A stretch of DNA of 64,000 nucleotides from Viridibacillus arenosi (GCF_001955655.1 NZ_MSPW01000005.1:186001-250000); one strand, 5' to 3'. Counted from the first letter of the stretch, positions 43,999 to 53,415 are shown. The notes: a model not told the origin generated them from the letters alone. Numbers and translations are program-made.

Positions 43999-44454
43999 AT
44001 GATAATTGAAGAAATCGTAACAAACTTAGAACAGATGAATCCAAATGACATAAAAAAACGCCATATGGAGAAAGTCTATTTGGAAAGCGCGCATTTAATG
44101 AAGCGTATCCAACGTGTTAAAACCGATCACGGTAACGAACTTGGCATTCGCTTAAAAGCCCCTCGTGACCTTGTTGCTGGTGATGTATTGTATATGGACG
44201 AAAACAATATGATCGTAATAGATGTTTTATCTGATGATCTACTTGTCATCAGTCCTCGAGACATTAAAGAGATGGGGACAATCGCTCATCAACTTGGCAA
44301 TCGTCACTTACCAGCTCAGTTTGAAGAAAATGATATGTTAGTTCAATACGATTATTTAGTTGAGGAGTTACTTCAAGAACTAGGTATTCCTTTTAAACGC
44401 GAAGAACGAAAAGTAAAACAGGCCTTCCGTCATATAGGTCATAGTCATGACTAG
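43999..44454 (+). CDS. ureE: Urease accessory nickel chaperone UreE
   Basis: A 151-residue UreE. The N-terminal peptide-binding domain ([31 protein letters not shown]) is followed by the metal-binding domain with [10 protein letters not shown] (the conserved interface His). The C-terminal tail has only a short histidine cluster, HIGHSHD, rather than the long His-rich tail of some UreE proteins, so nickel storage capacity is modest. GAGGTGA precedes the ATG. It overlaps ureF by eight bases. Confidence 0.92.
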   Translation: MIIEEIVTNLEQMNPNDIKKRHMEKVYLESAHLMKRIQRVKTDHGNELGIRLKAPRDLVAGDVLYMDENNMIVIDVLSDDLLVISPRDIKEMGTIAHQLGNRHLPAQFEENDMLVQYDYLVEELLQELGIPFKREERKVKQAFRHIGHSHD

Positions 44455-45133
44455 TAAGATTCTTTCTTTATTCCAGTTATGTGATTCTAATTTCCCTACT
44501 GGTGCCTTCAGTCATTCTTTTGGATTGGAAAGCTATATACAGGAAGATAAAGTACATGACCAGGAATCATTTTTCGAGTGGCTTAAAGTATATTTACATG
44601 AGCAACTCATCTACTCTGATGGACTTGCTTGTCGCTTCGCTTTTGAAGCACTTTTAGAAGATGACCTCCACAAGGTCTGGGAACTCGATCGTCTCTTAAC
44701 TGTTCAAAACCTACCTAGAGAAACACGGGAAGGTACTCAAATGATTGGAAAGAGAATGCTACAACTGACAGATTCACTTTATGAAATGCCCACCCTCTCT
44801 AAATACAAAGAGGAAATTAAAAAGAAGAATTCATTTGGTCACCCTACTATTGTCTTTTCAATGGTAGCTCACGGACTCGAAGTAACAAAGTCAGAAGCTA
44901 TTCAGTACTATTTATATTCTGCAATTTCTAGTCAAGTTCAAAATGCGGTACGAGCTATACCACTCGGACAAACAGCAGGACAAACTATATCTCATAAATT
45001 TATACCTGAAATAACTGGTGCCGTTGATCGTATTATGCAATTAACAGAAGATGATTTCGGCATAGTTTCTCCAGGAATAGAACTATCTCAAATGAATCAC
45101 GAACGTGTCAACATTCGTATATTCATGTCTTAA
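44447..45133 (+). CDS. ureF: Urease accessory protein UreF
   Basis: A 228-residue all-helical Ure[21 protein letters not shown] at the N-terminus and the C-terminal [20 protein letters not shown] are family hallmarks. UreF binds UreD-urease and gates GTP hydrolysis by UreG during nickel insertion. Its start lies inside the end of ureE, so translation is coupled; no separate strong ribosome site is visible. Confidence 0.93.
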   Translation: MTSKILSLFQLCDSNFPTGAFSHSFGLESYIQEDKVHDQESFFEWLKVYLHEQLIYSDGLACRFAFEALLEDDLHKVWELDRLLTVQNLPRETREGTQMIGKRMLQLTDSLYEMPTLSKYKEEIKKKNSFGHPTIVFSMVAHGLEVTKSEAIQYYLYSAISSQVQNAVRAIPLGQTAGQTISHKFIPEITGAVDRIMQLTEDDFGIVSPGIELSQMNHERVNIRIFMS

Positions 45134-45168
45134 AGGTTTAAAAACGAATAAAAAAAGGAAGTGTTTTA

Positions 45169-45780
45169 ATGGAACCAATCAAAATTGGCGTTGGTGGCCC
45201 TGTTGGTGCAGGTAAAACAATGCTTGTAGAAAAATTAACACGCCATCTTGAAAATGAAATAAAAATGGCAGTAGTTACAAATGATATTTATACAAAAGAA
45301 GATGCAAAATTTTTAATACAAAATGGTGTTCTTCCTGAAGATCGTATTATCGGTGTAGAAACAGGCGGCTGTCCTCATACTGCTATTCGTGAAGATGCTT
45401 CTATGAACTTCGCTGCCATTGATGAATTAGTAGAACGTCATCCAGACGTTGAACTTATTTTTGTTGAAAGCGGCGGTGACAATCTAGCTGCTACTTTTAG
45501 TCCTGAACTCGTTGACTTTTCTATCTACATTATTGACGTTGCACAAGGTGAGAAAATTCCTCGTAAAGGTGGACAAGGAATGATTAAATCCGATTTGTTC
45601 ATCATTAATAAAACAGACCTAGCTCCGCATGTAGGTGCTAGCCTTGAAGTAATGGCGAAAGATACAAAGGTTTTCCGCGGAGACAAGCCTTTTGTTTTCA
45701 CTAACTTAAAAAACGATGAAGGTTTACCTGAAGTGATTGACTGGATTAAGAAACACGCTTTCTTAAATGGTTTAGATTAA
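45169..45780 (+). CDS. ureG: Urease accessory GTPase UreG
   Basis: A 203-residue SIMIBI GTPase. The P-loop is GGPVGAGKT at 9-17, the metal-linked CP(H) motif is in [11 protein letters not shown], and [10 protein letters not shown] and [10 protein letters not shown] form the switch and base-specificity regions. UreG delivers nickel to the UreC active site with UreE, UreF and UreD. AAAGGAAG precedes the ATG, the best ribosome site in the accessory half of the operon. Confidence 0.95.
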   Translation: MEPIKIGVGGPVGAGKTMLVEKLTRHLENEIKMAVVTNDIYTKEDAKFLIQNGVLPEDRIIGVETGGCPHTAIREDASMNFAAIDELVERHPDVELIFVESGGDNLAATFSPELVDFSIYIIDVAQGEKIPRKGGQGMIKSDLFIINKTDLAPHVGASLEVMAKDTKVFRGDKPFVFTNLKNDEGLPEVIDWIKKHAFLNGLD

Positions 45781-45781
45781 A

Positions 45782-46606
45782 ATGACAGACTGGACTGGTG
45801 TTTTATCTCTAGACCTAGAAGAACGAAGAGGAAAAACCGTCGCTAAGAATGTGTATTTCCAAGGTGCACTGAAAGTTATGCGACCGATTTACCACGATAA
45901 TTCAGGACAGGTCTGCTATTATCTTTTAAATCCCGGCGGTGGTTATTTAGATGGTGATCGATACAAGATGGAGATATCGGCCAACGAAGGTGCTAAGGTA
46001 ACACTAACAACGCAATCCGCTACGAAAGTGTATAAAACACCGAAAAGCTTTGCTTATCAGGAAACAACTATTTCTTTAAAGCGAGGAAGTTACTTAGAAT
46101 ACCTGCCTGATCCATTGATTGCTTATGAAAATGCTCGTTATAAGCAAAAGAATGTAATTCATATGGAAAGTGGTGCAACTTTTCTATATACAGATATTCT
46201 TACCCCTGGATGGTCTCCTAGTGGCACAAGATTTAGCTATGATACCGTTCAATTAGTCACTGAGATTCATTTAGATGGAAAACTTGGCATGTTTGATCAT
46301 ATTAAGTTAACTCCACATAACCAAAACTTGTCAGGTCTAGGTTTTATGGAAGGCTACACTCACTTAGGCTCTATGGTTGCGGTCAGCGAAAATACAGATA
46401 ATGCTCTCCTTGATGAACTTTATGAAACAATTCAAATTGAGGAAGCCGATTTTAAAGTTGGAATTTCTAGACTAGCTGTGCCTGGCTTCAGCATTAGAAT
46501 CTTAGCAAATTCAACACAACTGATTGAACGAATCTTTAATAGCTGCCATAAGATTATTAGTGAAAAGTGGACTAATCATACTCCTAATTCTTTACGGAAG
46601 TACTAA
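45782..46606 (+). CDS. ureD: Urease accessory protein UreD
   Basis: A 274-residue UreD (UreH in some naming). YYLLNPGGGYLDGDRYKMEI, TLTTQSATKVYKTP and LEYLPDPLIAYENARYKQ are diagnostic. It forms the scaffold on urease through which nickel passes. It begins one base after the ureG stop and has no clear ribosome site, so it probably depends on termination-reinitiation. It closes the operon; the following 276 bases hold only an inverted repeat near 46795. Confidence 0.93.
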   Translation: MTDWTGVLSLDLEERRGKTVAKNVYFQGALKVMRPIYHDNSGQVCYYLLNPGGGYLDGDRYKMEISANEGAKVTLTTQSATKVYKTPKSFAYQETTISLKRGSYLEYLPDPLIAYENARYKQKNVIHMESGATFLYTDILTPGWSPSGTRFSYDTVQLVTEIHLDGKLGMFDHIKLTPHNQNLSGLGFMEGYTHLGSMVAVSENTDNALLDELYETIQIEEADFKVGISRLAVPGFSIRILANSTQLIERIFNSCHKIISEKWTNHTPNSLRKY

Positions 46607-46794
46607 CATAATCGGTGTCATTTATTTCTTTTAAAAATACGATAAAATAATTTCATATTCATAAATAGATATCTATAAGGGCTTCACAACTTACAATGCC
46701 ACATTGTGCAGATAAAATCGGATTCTCCTAAACTGTACACTTTTAAACAACAGTCTCAATTAAAGCCTATATAATAAAACGAATAGATTACTTC

Positions 46795-46826
46795 GATATC
46801 GTACTTGTTCAATAAGTACCGAATAT
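46795..46826. promoter_or_regulatory. Inverted repeat upstream of the His-rich protein gene
   Basis: GTACTT (46801-46806) and AAGTAC (46814-46819) form a perfect pair with a seven-base spacer, and flanking GATAT and ATATC extend the symmetry. It lies about 60 bases upstream of the gene at 46883. It may be an operator; a metal-dependent repressor is one guess. It does not match the E. coli NikR palindrome. Confidence 0.3.
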
Positions 46827-46882
46827 CCATAATAATCTAGAGAAAAAATAAAAATAGAAACTTACGTGAGAGGGGATTACGC

Positions 46883-47347
46883 ATGCCTGAAGATAATAAT
46901 GCAAAACCTGAACTTGAAGATTTTGAAGTTGAAACCGTATTTGAAAATCGTATTCACGAACGACACGCATTTACATTTAAAGTTCAAGGGGATGAATTTA
47001 AGGGACATTTTCATGAAGGTGAGATCCATTGGCTCCACCCTCACCCAAAGCAAATGATTGGTGAAAAGAAAGTAGAAATCATTGAAAAAACCATACACTC
47101 ATTAATGAGACAATATGGTATTTCAAAAGAGATAAAAGACCTTGAAATTAAACCTGCATTTGAGGACCGCGTACATGAGCGGCAGCAATTTTCATTGCAA
47201 GTGCAGGGTGAAAAATTCAAAGGCTTTGTACATGAAGGAGAAATTCAATGGTTTCACCCTCAACCTAAGCAAAAGCTCGAAGATAACCTTGTTCAGGCAA
47301 TTGAATCAGAAATCCATGAAAAAGTGGCAGAACAAGAAAATGATTAA
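46883..47347 (+). CDS. Histidine-rich tandem-domain protein next to urease
   Basis: A 154-residue soluble protein made of two copies of one domain: residues 20-57 align with 93-130 without a gap at an offset of 73. Shared positions include F, HER, VQG, FKG, HEGEI, W and HP.PKQ. Twelve histidines occur, seven of them at 25-54 (HFHEGEIHWLHPHPKQ). The FKG...HEG.I.W pattern resembles the short DUF5342/YheE proteins of Bacillus, here duplicated. Placed between ureD and a probable nickel importer, it may bind or store nickel; that is inference. GAGAGGGG precedes the ATG. Confidence 0.6.
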   Translation: MPEDNNAKPELEDFEVETVFENRIHERHAFTFKVQGDEFKGHFHEGEIHWLHPHPKQMIGEKKVEIIEKTIHSLMRQYGISKEIKDLEIKPAFEDRVHERQQFSLQVQGEKFKGFVHEGEIQWFHPQPKQKLEDNLVQAIESEIHEKVAEQEND

Positions 47348-47380
47348 CGATAAATGCTGGTAACACAAAAATTTCCAGAA

Positions 47381-47415
47381 AAAAGGAGGTCTCCATTAAA
47401 GGGAGACCTCCTTTT
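47381..47415. terminator. Bidirectional terminator between the His-rich gene and the ABC operon
   Basis: AAAAGGAGGTCTCC / GGAGACCTCCTTTT is a strong perfect stem between convergent genes with A and T tracts on both sides. Confidence 0.85.
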
Positions 47416-47421
47416 CTACTA

Positions 47422-48021
47422 TTACTTATTAAAATCAATCACACGATGACAAAGTCTTTGCATTAGCTTATATTCATGTGTAACAACTACTATCCCCATC
47501 TCTCTCTTTTTAGCAATTTCAATAACAGCATGCCAAATCTGTGCTTGTGTGTTTGCATCTAACATTGTTGTCATTTCATCTGCAATGAGAAAACGAGTAT
47601 TCGGTCCCAATGCTCTAGCAACGCAAAACCTTTGTAACTCTCCTCCAGATAATTCATGCGGCCAGCGTGTTAGCCATTCTTGCTCAATCCCTAGTAAATC
47701 TAACAACTCTTTATCAGGTTGATATCCTTCGTTAAGAATTTTATGCATTTTCCATCGTGGATTGATCGCTTTTTCTGGATGTTGAAGGACCATTTGAACA
47801 GGATGGTATCCGTTCTTTGGTAATGGAGCTCCATTAAAATACACAGCGCCTTCAATAGGTGATTCAAAACCTGCTAATATTCGGCAAAGGGTAGTTTTAC
47901 CTCGTCCACTTGGGCCTGTGATACCTACAATCTCTCCGGGTTCTAACGTTAAATTAACTCCTTGGAATAGCCATGGTCCATCACTATATCTAAATCCAAT
48001 GTCCTTTGCTTCAAGTTGCAT
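47422..48021 (-). CDS. ABC transporter ATPase, nickel/peptide class (NikE/OppF-like)
   Basis: A 199-residue ABC ATPase with Walker A GPSGRGKTT (about 35-43), signature LSGGELQRFCVARAL and Walker B FLIADEMTTMLD. It is shorter than typical OppF (about 300) and lacks the C-terminal oligopeptide domain, as in many nickel-type NikE proteins. Its start overlaps the preceding ATPase gene by eleven bases. It is the last gene of a five-gene importer operon that converges on the urease cluster, which is the main reason to favour nickel. Confidence 0.75.
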   Translation of the reverse strand: MQLEAKDIGFRYSDGPWLFQGVNLTLEPGEIVGITGPSGRGKTTLCRILAGFESPIEGAVYFNGAPLPKNGYHPVQMVLQHPEKAINPRWKMHKILNEGYQPDKELLDLLGIEQEWLTRWPHELSGGELQRFCVARALGPNTRFLIADEMTTMLDANTQAQIWHAVIEIAKKREMGIVVVTHEYKLMQRLCHRVIDFNK

Positions 48022-48934
48022 GAATACACCTCACCATTCCATCACGAAGTTCCCTCATTTCAGGTGGTGCTTGTTGGCATTCAGCTGTTGCCATTTCACA
48101 GCGCGGCGCAAACAAACAGCCCGGTGGCAATGAACTCGGATGCGGTTGCGAACCTGGAATTGGGATAAATTCATTTTGAGGTAACGCTCTCCATAACGCC
48201 TTAGTATAGGGATGACGTATCGCCTCTCCCTTACCTACAAAGTCCTCTACAGGTGCTATCTCTACCGTAGTCCCTGCATAAAACACGGCAATTTTATCTG
48301 CAATTTGAAGAGCTGATTCAATATCGTGTGTGATCAACATGACAGCACAACCGTTATCGACAAATTCCCTAAAATTATCTAATGCTTCTTTTACAACAAT
48401 AGGATCTAGTCCTGGAGTTGGTTCATCCGCAATAATCACCTTTGCGTCACTTACCATGGCTGTCGATAATAGCGTTCTCCTTGCCATACCCCCTGAAAGT
48501 TGAAACGGATACATGCCTTCAACTTCTTTTCCAAGGCGATATCGTTCAAAGACTTTCCGTTGGGCAGATACTGCATCCCCATTTTTAACAGCGGTGCGAA
48601 CTTGACTTCCAACACGCATAAGAGGATCTAAAAAATTTACAGATTGAGGAACAAGAGCGATTTCCTTACCTCTAAAAGCAGTTTGGCGAGTAGGTGTTAA
48701 TTCCTCACCTTCATATTTAATGATGCCACTAACATTCGCGTTGCTCGGAAGGATTCCAAGAATGGCATGTGCAAGTAAACTTTTCCCCGATCCACTCGCA
48801 CCTACAACTGCTAAAATTTCGCCTGCTTCAAGAGTTACATTTAAACTTGAAATCACCTTATGATTTATCTCTTTAAATCCATCTGTATATTGTTTAAAAG
48901 ATACTGATAAATTTTCTACTTCAAGAATAGACAT
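48011..48934 (-). CDS. ABC transporter ATPase, nickel/peptide class (NikD/OppD-like)
   Basis: A 307-residue ATPase with Walker A GASGSGKS, signature LSGGMARRTLLSTAM and Walker B VIIADEPTPGLDP. The C-terminal oligopeptide/dipeptide transporter domain is present and includes the cysteine pattern GCLFAPRCEMATAEC. It forms the nucleotide-binding heterodimer with the product of the overlapping downstream gene. GAGGAG precedes the ATG. Class is certain; the substrate is inferred from the urease neighbourhood. Confidence 0.8.
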   Translation of the reverse strand: MSILEVENLSVSFKQYTDGFKEINHKVISSLNVTLEAGEILAVVGASGSGKSLLAHAILGILPSNANVSGIIKYEGEELTPTRQTAFRGKEIALVPQSVNFLDPLMRVGSQVRTAVKNGDAVSAQRKVFERYRLGKEVEGMYPFQLSGGMARRTLLSTAMVSDAKVIIADEPTPGLDPIVVKEALDNFREFVDNGCAVMLITHDIESALQIADKIAVFYAGTTVEIAPVEDFVGKGEAIRHPYTKALWRALPQNEFIPIPGSQPHPSSLPPGCLFAPRCEMATAECQQAPPEMRELRDGMVRCIHAT

Positions 48935-48972
48935 TTGTTAACTCCTCTTAATATTACACGTAGTATTTATGA

Positions 48973-49827
48973 TTAATCATGCGTCCGAGTAGGGTCCATG
49001 AGCACTCTAAGGTTTTCTCCAATTTGATCAAATGTTCTCACGACAATCAACAGACAAAGCCCTGGGAAGAAAGCGAGCCACCACATACCTGAAGATAAGT
49101 ATTTCATCGATTCTGATAAAATAATTCCAATTGCTGGCTCATGCGGTGATAATCCTAAGCCTAAAAACGTAACTGCAGCCTCGTGTAAAATGACATGAGG
49201 GAAAAGTAACATAAATCCAATTAGGAGCTGCGGTGCAATATGCGGAAGGATATGATGCAACGCAATCCACCACCTGGTTTTCCCCATCTTCTGAGAAACC
49301 TGAACAAATTCTGCGGAACGAACTTGCATAACTTCTGCCCGAATGACTCGTGCAAGACTTGGCCAATGAGTTAAGGTTAGTCCAATGACAATCCCTTTGA
49401 ATCCTCCTCCTAATGTAAATGCAATAAGGATTAGGGTTACAAGATGTGGGACACTTAGAAATAGATCAATGATCCATGAAATAAGACGATCTGCCATTTT
49501 GCCCATTGTTGCTGCCGCCATACCAAGGAATAGAGCAATCAAAGTACTTCCAATTGCTCCAATCAAGCCAACTCCTATACTTAAAGAAAGTCCCATTACC
49601 GTTCGCGTAAACATATCTCTTCCTAACCAATCCGTACCAAAAAGATGAGTTAGCGAGGGCGCTGAATTGCGTTCATTCAAATTCGTTATAATTCTCTCCT
49701 CATCAAGTAAAACACCACCTAATATAACAATGGCTAAAAATACAATTGAAATTAGGATTTTAAATAACGTTCGTTGTTTTCGATTGAGTGGGCATCTCAT
49801 TTTCGCATTTTTCAGGCTTGGAATCAT
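48973..49827 (-). CDS. ABC transporter permease, nickel/peptide class (NikC/OppC-like)
   Basis: A 284-residue inner-membrane permease with an N-terminal helix (about 20-42), a short outer segment (LFGTDWLGRDMFTR, the OppC/NikC hallmark) and five more helices with the EAA-type loop around SQKMGKTRWWIALHHILPHI. Its ATG overlaps the stop of the first permease as ATGA. It pairs with that permease to form the channel. Confidence 0.82.
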   Translation of the reverse strand: MIPSLKNAKMRCPLNRKQRTLFKILISIVFLAIVILGGVLLDEERIITNLNERNSAPSLTHLFGTDWLGRDMFTRTVMGLSLSIGVGLIGAIGSTLIALFLGMAAATMGKMADRLISWIIDLFLSVPHLVTLILIAFTLGGGFKGIVIGLTLTHWPSLARVIRAEVMQVRSAEFVQVSQKMGKTRWWIALHHILPHIAPQLLIGFMLLFPHVILHEAAVTFLGLGLSPHEPAIGIILSESMKYLSSGMWWLAFFPGLCLLIVVRTFDQIGENLRVLMDPTRTHD

Positions 49828-50840
49828 AACTTCCTCACCTCTTTCATCCTCGGATCTAATACGTGATAGCTCAAATCAGCCAGCAAATTCCCTACAAAAA
49901 CAAATATTGTACTAAATATAACTAACCCTAATAAAAGAGGAACGTCCCCTCTAAGCCCCGCTTCTACGGTAGCTTGTCCTAAGCCAGGATAAGAAAACAC
50001 TTGCTCTGCCAACACTGCTCCACCAAATAATTCACTAAAAGCCGCAAATTGTAAGGTAATTGCAGGCAAAGCAACATTGCGTAATCCATGTCTCCAAAAT
50101 AAGACAAAACCTTGCTCGCCCCTCGCTCTTGCGAATAATACATAGTCACTAGCAAGAACATCTATTAGCTTTTGGCGAGTATGAAGCGCTACATTAGCAA
50201 CACCTAATATACTAAGTGTCAGTACTGGTAGAATTAGATGCTGGATTCGATCGATCATAGTAACATTTTCTGAAAGTACCCCGGCTGGCACCCCCATTCC
50301 AACTGGAAACCAACCTAGCCATACTGCAAAAACGATAAGAATGAGAAGTCCCATCCAGAAAGTAGGAGTCGACGCTAGCGTGAAACAGTACCACTTAATC
50401 ATTCTGTCAATCCAAGTCCCTTTTTTCATAGCCGCTACAACACCCATGACAAAGCCAATAACACCTGATAACAGCCAAGCTGCTAGCATAAGAACGAGAG
50501 AATTTAAAAATCGTTCACCAATAATTTCACTTACAGGCCTTCTAAAAATCATCGAAGTCCCTAAATCACCTTTTAATACAGCAGAGCCCCAACTTAAAAA
50601 TTGCACCATAACTGGTTGATCTAACCCCCAGTACTCAGCTATCTTCTCTCGTTGCTCAGGACCTACTTTCAACATATCAGCACCAATGTAGGCTTGAATT
50701 GGATCAATCGGAGAGTTTTTCACTAATAAAAAGGAAATAAAACAAATGGCTACCAATAATGTAGCCATTCGTACACCTTTCATCAATATAAATAACCCAA
50801 GCTTTCCGCCTTTGGATTTAGGCATGGTTATTTCGTCCAT
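49824..50840 (-). CDS. ABC transporter permease, nickel/peptide class (NikB/OppB-like)
   Basis: A 338-residue permease: an N-terminal helix near 15-35, SPIDPIQAYIGADML, then YWGLDQPVMVQFLSWG (the OppB/NikB pattern), and five helices with the EAA loop ARARGEQGFVLFWRHGLRNV. The start is uncertain because the gene begins inside the end of the binding-protein gene; ATG at 50840 is chosen, with a TTG two codons earlier and an ATG five codons later as alternatives. Coupled translation is likely. Confidence 0.8.
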   Translation of the reverse strand: MDEITMPKSKGGKLGLFILMKGVRMATLLVAICFISFLLVKNSPIDPIQAYIGADMLKVGPEQREKIAEYWGLDQPVMVQFLSWGSAVLKGDLGTSMIFRRPVSEIIGERFLNSLVLMLAAWLLSGVIGFVMGVVAAMKKGTWIDRMIKWYCFTLASTPTFWMGLLILIVFAVWLGWFPVGMGVPAGVLSENVTMIDRIQHLILPVLTLSILGVANVALHTRQKLIDVLASDYVLFARARGEQGFVLFWRHGLRNVALPAITLQFAAFSELFGGAVLAEQVFSYPGLGQATVEAGLRGDVPLLLGLVIFSTIFVFVGNLLADLSYHVLDPRMKEVRKL

Positions 50841-52450
50841 TTCCAATCGACGATGTTATCTGTAGCAGGCCAACCATGACCGTGAACATGGATTCTTTGA
50901 TCTCCGATATCAAGTCCATCTTTCACCAAATACAAGTGATTGATATTTACTAACCACGCCCAAGGAGCATCACCTTTTGCACTTAAACCAGTTGTGCCAT
51001 CCCATTGTGCTTTTTTCCAATACTCTATTGCTTCTTTTTCATCTTTCGAGCTAAGGGCTTTTTCAAAATATTCATCTACCGTTTTATTTTGATAATAACC
51101 TGTATTGTAATACTCTATTCCAGCAGACTCACTACTATAAATATTGTACATTTCGTGTGGGTCATGGCTACCCCATCCCATTAGAACAGGATTCGAATAC
51201 ATTTTCTTAGCAATCATGTCCCAGCTTCCGCCTTCTAATTTGATATTAATTCCTAATTGTTTCATCATATCCGCCACAGAAATGGCAAGTGATTGTCTAA
51301 TTGCATCATTCGCTAAGTAATATAGTGTGAACTCAGCTTTTAAAGAACCCTTCTCAAGAATTCCATCTCCATCTGTATCTTTCCATCCCGCATCACTCAA
51401 CAACTTCTTGGCACTATCCATATCAGCATCTTTTATCACTGTTTCAGAATTCCACCAAGGAAGACCATCTACTGATGTATACGCTGGCGTACCATGTCCC
51501 TCTAACACTCCGTCTACAAGCGCTTGTCGATTTACTCCAATATTAATTGCATGACGAATAGCTGGATCTGCTGTTGCATCATTTCCAATCGGTAAACCAT
51601 CTTCATTTACTTCACCTGATTTTACAAACGGGAAGACAATGCCTCGATTATCTACTGTTTGTATTGTTTCTAGCCTCATGCCTTTCACTATTTGCTTACT
51701 AAATGCAGCGGGTATATATGCTAGATCTACAGTCCCTGCTTGTGCAGCAGCAAATGCAGCATCTTCATTTAAAAATAAAAACGTTATCTGTTTCAAATCC
51801 GACTTTTTATCATAGTATTCCGGATTAGCTTTTACAATAAGTTGCTGCCCCTTATCCCATTGTACGAGCTGAAAAGGACCTGAACCTATTGGATTTTCAG
51901 CATAGTCTTTGCCATATGCATGTTTCGGCACAATTCCAGTTGCAACCAAAGAGTTTGCAAACGTTGATTGCGGTTCTTTTAATGTGAATTCCACTGTATA
52001 ATCATCTACTGCTTCTACTTTGACCATACCATTAAGATCAACAACCGATCCATTGTTAATAGCTGTTTCAAATGTAAAAACAACATCAGCGGAAGTTAGT
52101 GGCTCACCATCTGAGAACTTCACATCTTCACGCATTTTCACCGTCCAAACCTTACCATCTTCACTAACTTTATAACTTGTCGCCAGATCATTCACGACGT
52201 TAAGTTTGTCATCTCTTTTTAAAAGCGTACTTTGGAATAGAGGTGAGCCATAGCGCCCCCATCCAGTTGTTGGATCAAAGCCAGCTTCTGGCTCAGAATC
52301 AAACGCCAACACGAGCTCGTCCTTTTTATTCCCATTAACTTCTTTGCTTTCTTCATTTGACGGATTGGATTTAAATAAATTACAACCAACTAATGTAAAA
52401 GAAGACATAAAAATAACTAAAACTAACACACTAAATAATTTCTTTTTCAT
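50828..52450 (-). CDS. ABC transporter substrate-binding lipoprotein (SBP family 5)
   Basis: A 540-residue family 5 binding lipoprotein (peptide/nickel class). The signal peptide ends in lipobox TLVGC, and the mature protein has LATSYKVSEDGKVWTVKMRE and PIGSGPFQLVQWD, standard for the family. Histidines are frequent near the end (RIHVHGHGW), which would suit metal or metal-chelate binding. ATG 52450 follows GGGGTGA by six bases. It is the first gene of the operon. Nickel is the favoured substrate because urease needs it and no other nickel transporter is present in the window; a peptide substrate remains possible. Confidence 0.75.
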   Translation of the reverse strand: MKKKLFSVLVLVIFMSSFTLVGCNLFKSNPSNEESKEVNGNKKDELVLAFDSEPEAGFDPTTGWGRYGSPLFQSTLLKRDDKLNVVNDLATSYKVSEDGKVWTVKMREDVKFSDGEPLTSADVVFTFETAINNGSVVDLNGMVKVEAVDDYTVEFTLKEPQSTFANSLVATGIVPKHAYGKDYAENPIGSGPFQLVQWDKGQQLIVKANPEYYDKKSDLKQITFLFLNEDAAFAAAQAGTVDLAYIPAAFSKQIVKGMRLETIQTVDNRGIVFPFVKSGEVNEDGLPIGNDATADPAIRHAINIGVNRQALVDGVLEGHGTPAYTSVDGLPWWNSETVIKDADMDSAKKLLSDAGWKDTDGDGILEKGSLKAEFTLYYLANDAIRQSLAISVADMMKQLGINIKLEGGSWDMIAKKMYSNPVLMGWGSHDPHEMYNIYSSESAGIEYYNTGYYQNKTVDEYFEKALSSKDEKEAIEYWKKAQWDGTTGLSAKGDAPWAWLVNINHLYLVKDGLDIGDQRIHVHGHGWPATDNIVDWKWTK

Positions 52451-52459
52451 TGAACTCAC

Positions 52460-52895
52460 CCCATAATAAAAAATTCCTCTCCAAAAAAACCTTACCTATT
52501 TATAGAATAAGGAATAAATTGACAGGTTAAAAAAGCTTTCCATAGTTAAAATCCAACCTATAGCCAACACAAAAAACTATATTCAATTAATTAAGCTATA
52601 AATAACAAAGATGTCCATAATGTCTTTCTGACAGGTGTTGTTACAGGAGGTATTACACATTTGTGCCTATATAGAAGGTAGGCAATTTCTTAGCTAGAAG
52701 ATGGTAGAAGTGATTGTACGGTGCATAAACCATATAAGTAATAATAGATAAGTAGATTAGTCTACGGATATAGTCCCAATTCTTATCTATCCTATTTTAT
52801 AGTTAAATCATTAATAATGGCAACTTTTAAATTTCCTGAATGGTTCAATTTACATCTTCAGCTGCAAATTATGTAGCGTAATTGATTGTACAACA
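52460..52895. other. Intergenic region upstream of the ABC importer
   Basis: About 440 bases with no gene. A plus-strand piece near 52606-52680 (VFLTGVVTGGITHLCLYRR then stop) resembles the tail of a membrane protein but has no beginning. I see no cobalamin or nickel-cobalt riboswitch on the minus strand and no clear NikR palindrome. The promoter of the ABC operon must lie here but could not be fixed. Confidence 0.3.
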
Positions 52896-52922
52896 AAAGC
52901 CCACCTATAAAGGTGGGCTTGA
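52896..52922 (-). terminator. Terminator after the DinB gene
   Basis: AAGCCCACCT / AGGTGGGCTT, ten perfect pairs with a four-base loop, followed on the minus strand by TTGTTG. It lies 20 bases past the stop. Confidence 0.8.
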
Positions 52923-52941
52923 TCATCAAGCAATTTTATTA

Positions 52942-53415
52942 TTATGATTGCATTTCTTTTGTTGGTCCCATTACACCTGGCACTGTTAATCCGGCTTGGC
53001 GTAATAGCACTGTCATTTGACCAAGATGATGTGTTTGATGGTCAACTACTGCACGTAATAGTTTACCACGTGCAATCGGCCCTCCGAAACCATTTACTTC
53101 TTCAAGTAATGCTTCATCTGTTAGTTTTGCTGCTTCTACTTTATAAGCCTCTATTACTTGCTCATATGCATCAACTATTTCAGCTACGTCTGTAGGCGCT
53201 TCTTGATCACGGCCAGGTCCTGGTATTTGTAGTCCTGCAAAATGACCAAATGCTGCTCCAGCACCAACTAAATGCCAAGCCAACCATCCAAGTGTACTAT
53301 GCCCTTCCACAATACTTTGATCTAACTTGTCATTCGTCAATTCTTTAAATACACGTAATGCGCTCGATGAAGATGCAGACCAATCTTCGAGAAAATCTTC
53401 TACTTTACGATACAT
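52942..53415 (-). CDS. DinB-family protein
   Basis: A 157-residue four-helix-bundle protein of the DinB/YfiT superfamily. The metal triad is His in LAWHLVGAGA and the pair in DHQTHHLGQM. Members include thiol-dependent transferases that use bacillithiol, though most have unknown reactions. ATG 53415 follows AGGAG by eight bases and is preferred to a GTG three codons upstream. Monocistronic. Confidence 0.82.
   Translation of the reverse strand: MYRKVEDFLEDWSASSSSALRVFKELTNDKLDQSIVEGHSTLGWLAWHLVGAGAAFGHFAGLQIPGPGRDQEAPTDVAEIVDAYEQVIEAYKVEAAKLTDEALLEEVNGFGGPIARGKLLRAVVDHQTHHLGQMTVLLRQAGLTVPGVMGPTKEMQS

Noticed and set aside
49385-49648. Open frames opposite the ABC permeases (also 50341-50619 and 56160-56489)
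   Set aside because: Antisense shadows of membrane protein genes with no initiation signal.
52606-52680. Plus-strand piece ending in GVVTGGITHLCLYRR
   Set aside because: No beginning, no ribosome site for the frame and no family match; kept only as a note in the intergenic entry.
52451-52895. Nickel-cobalt or cobalamin riboswitch before the ABC importer
   Set aside because: No conserved blocks of either class are visible on the minus strand.
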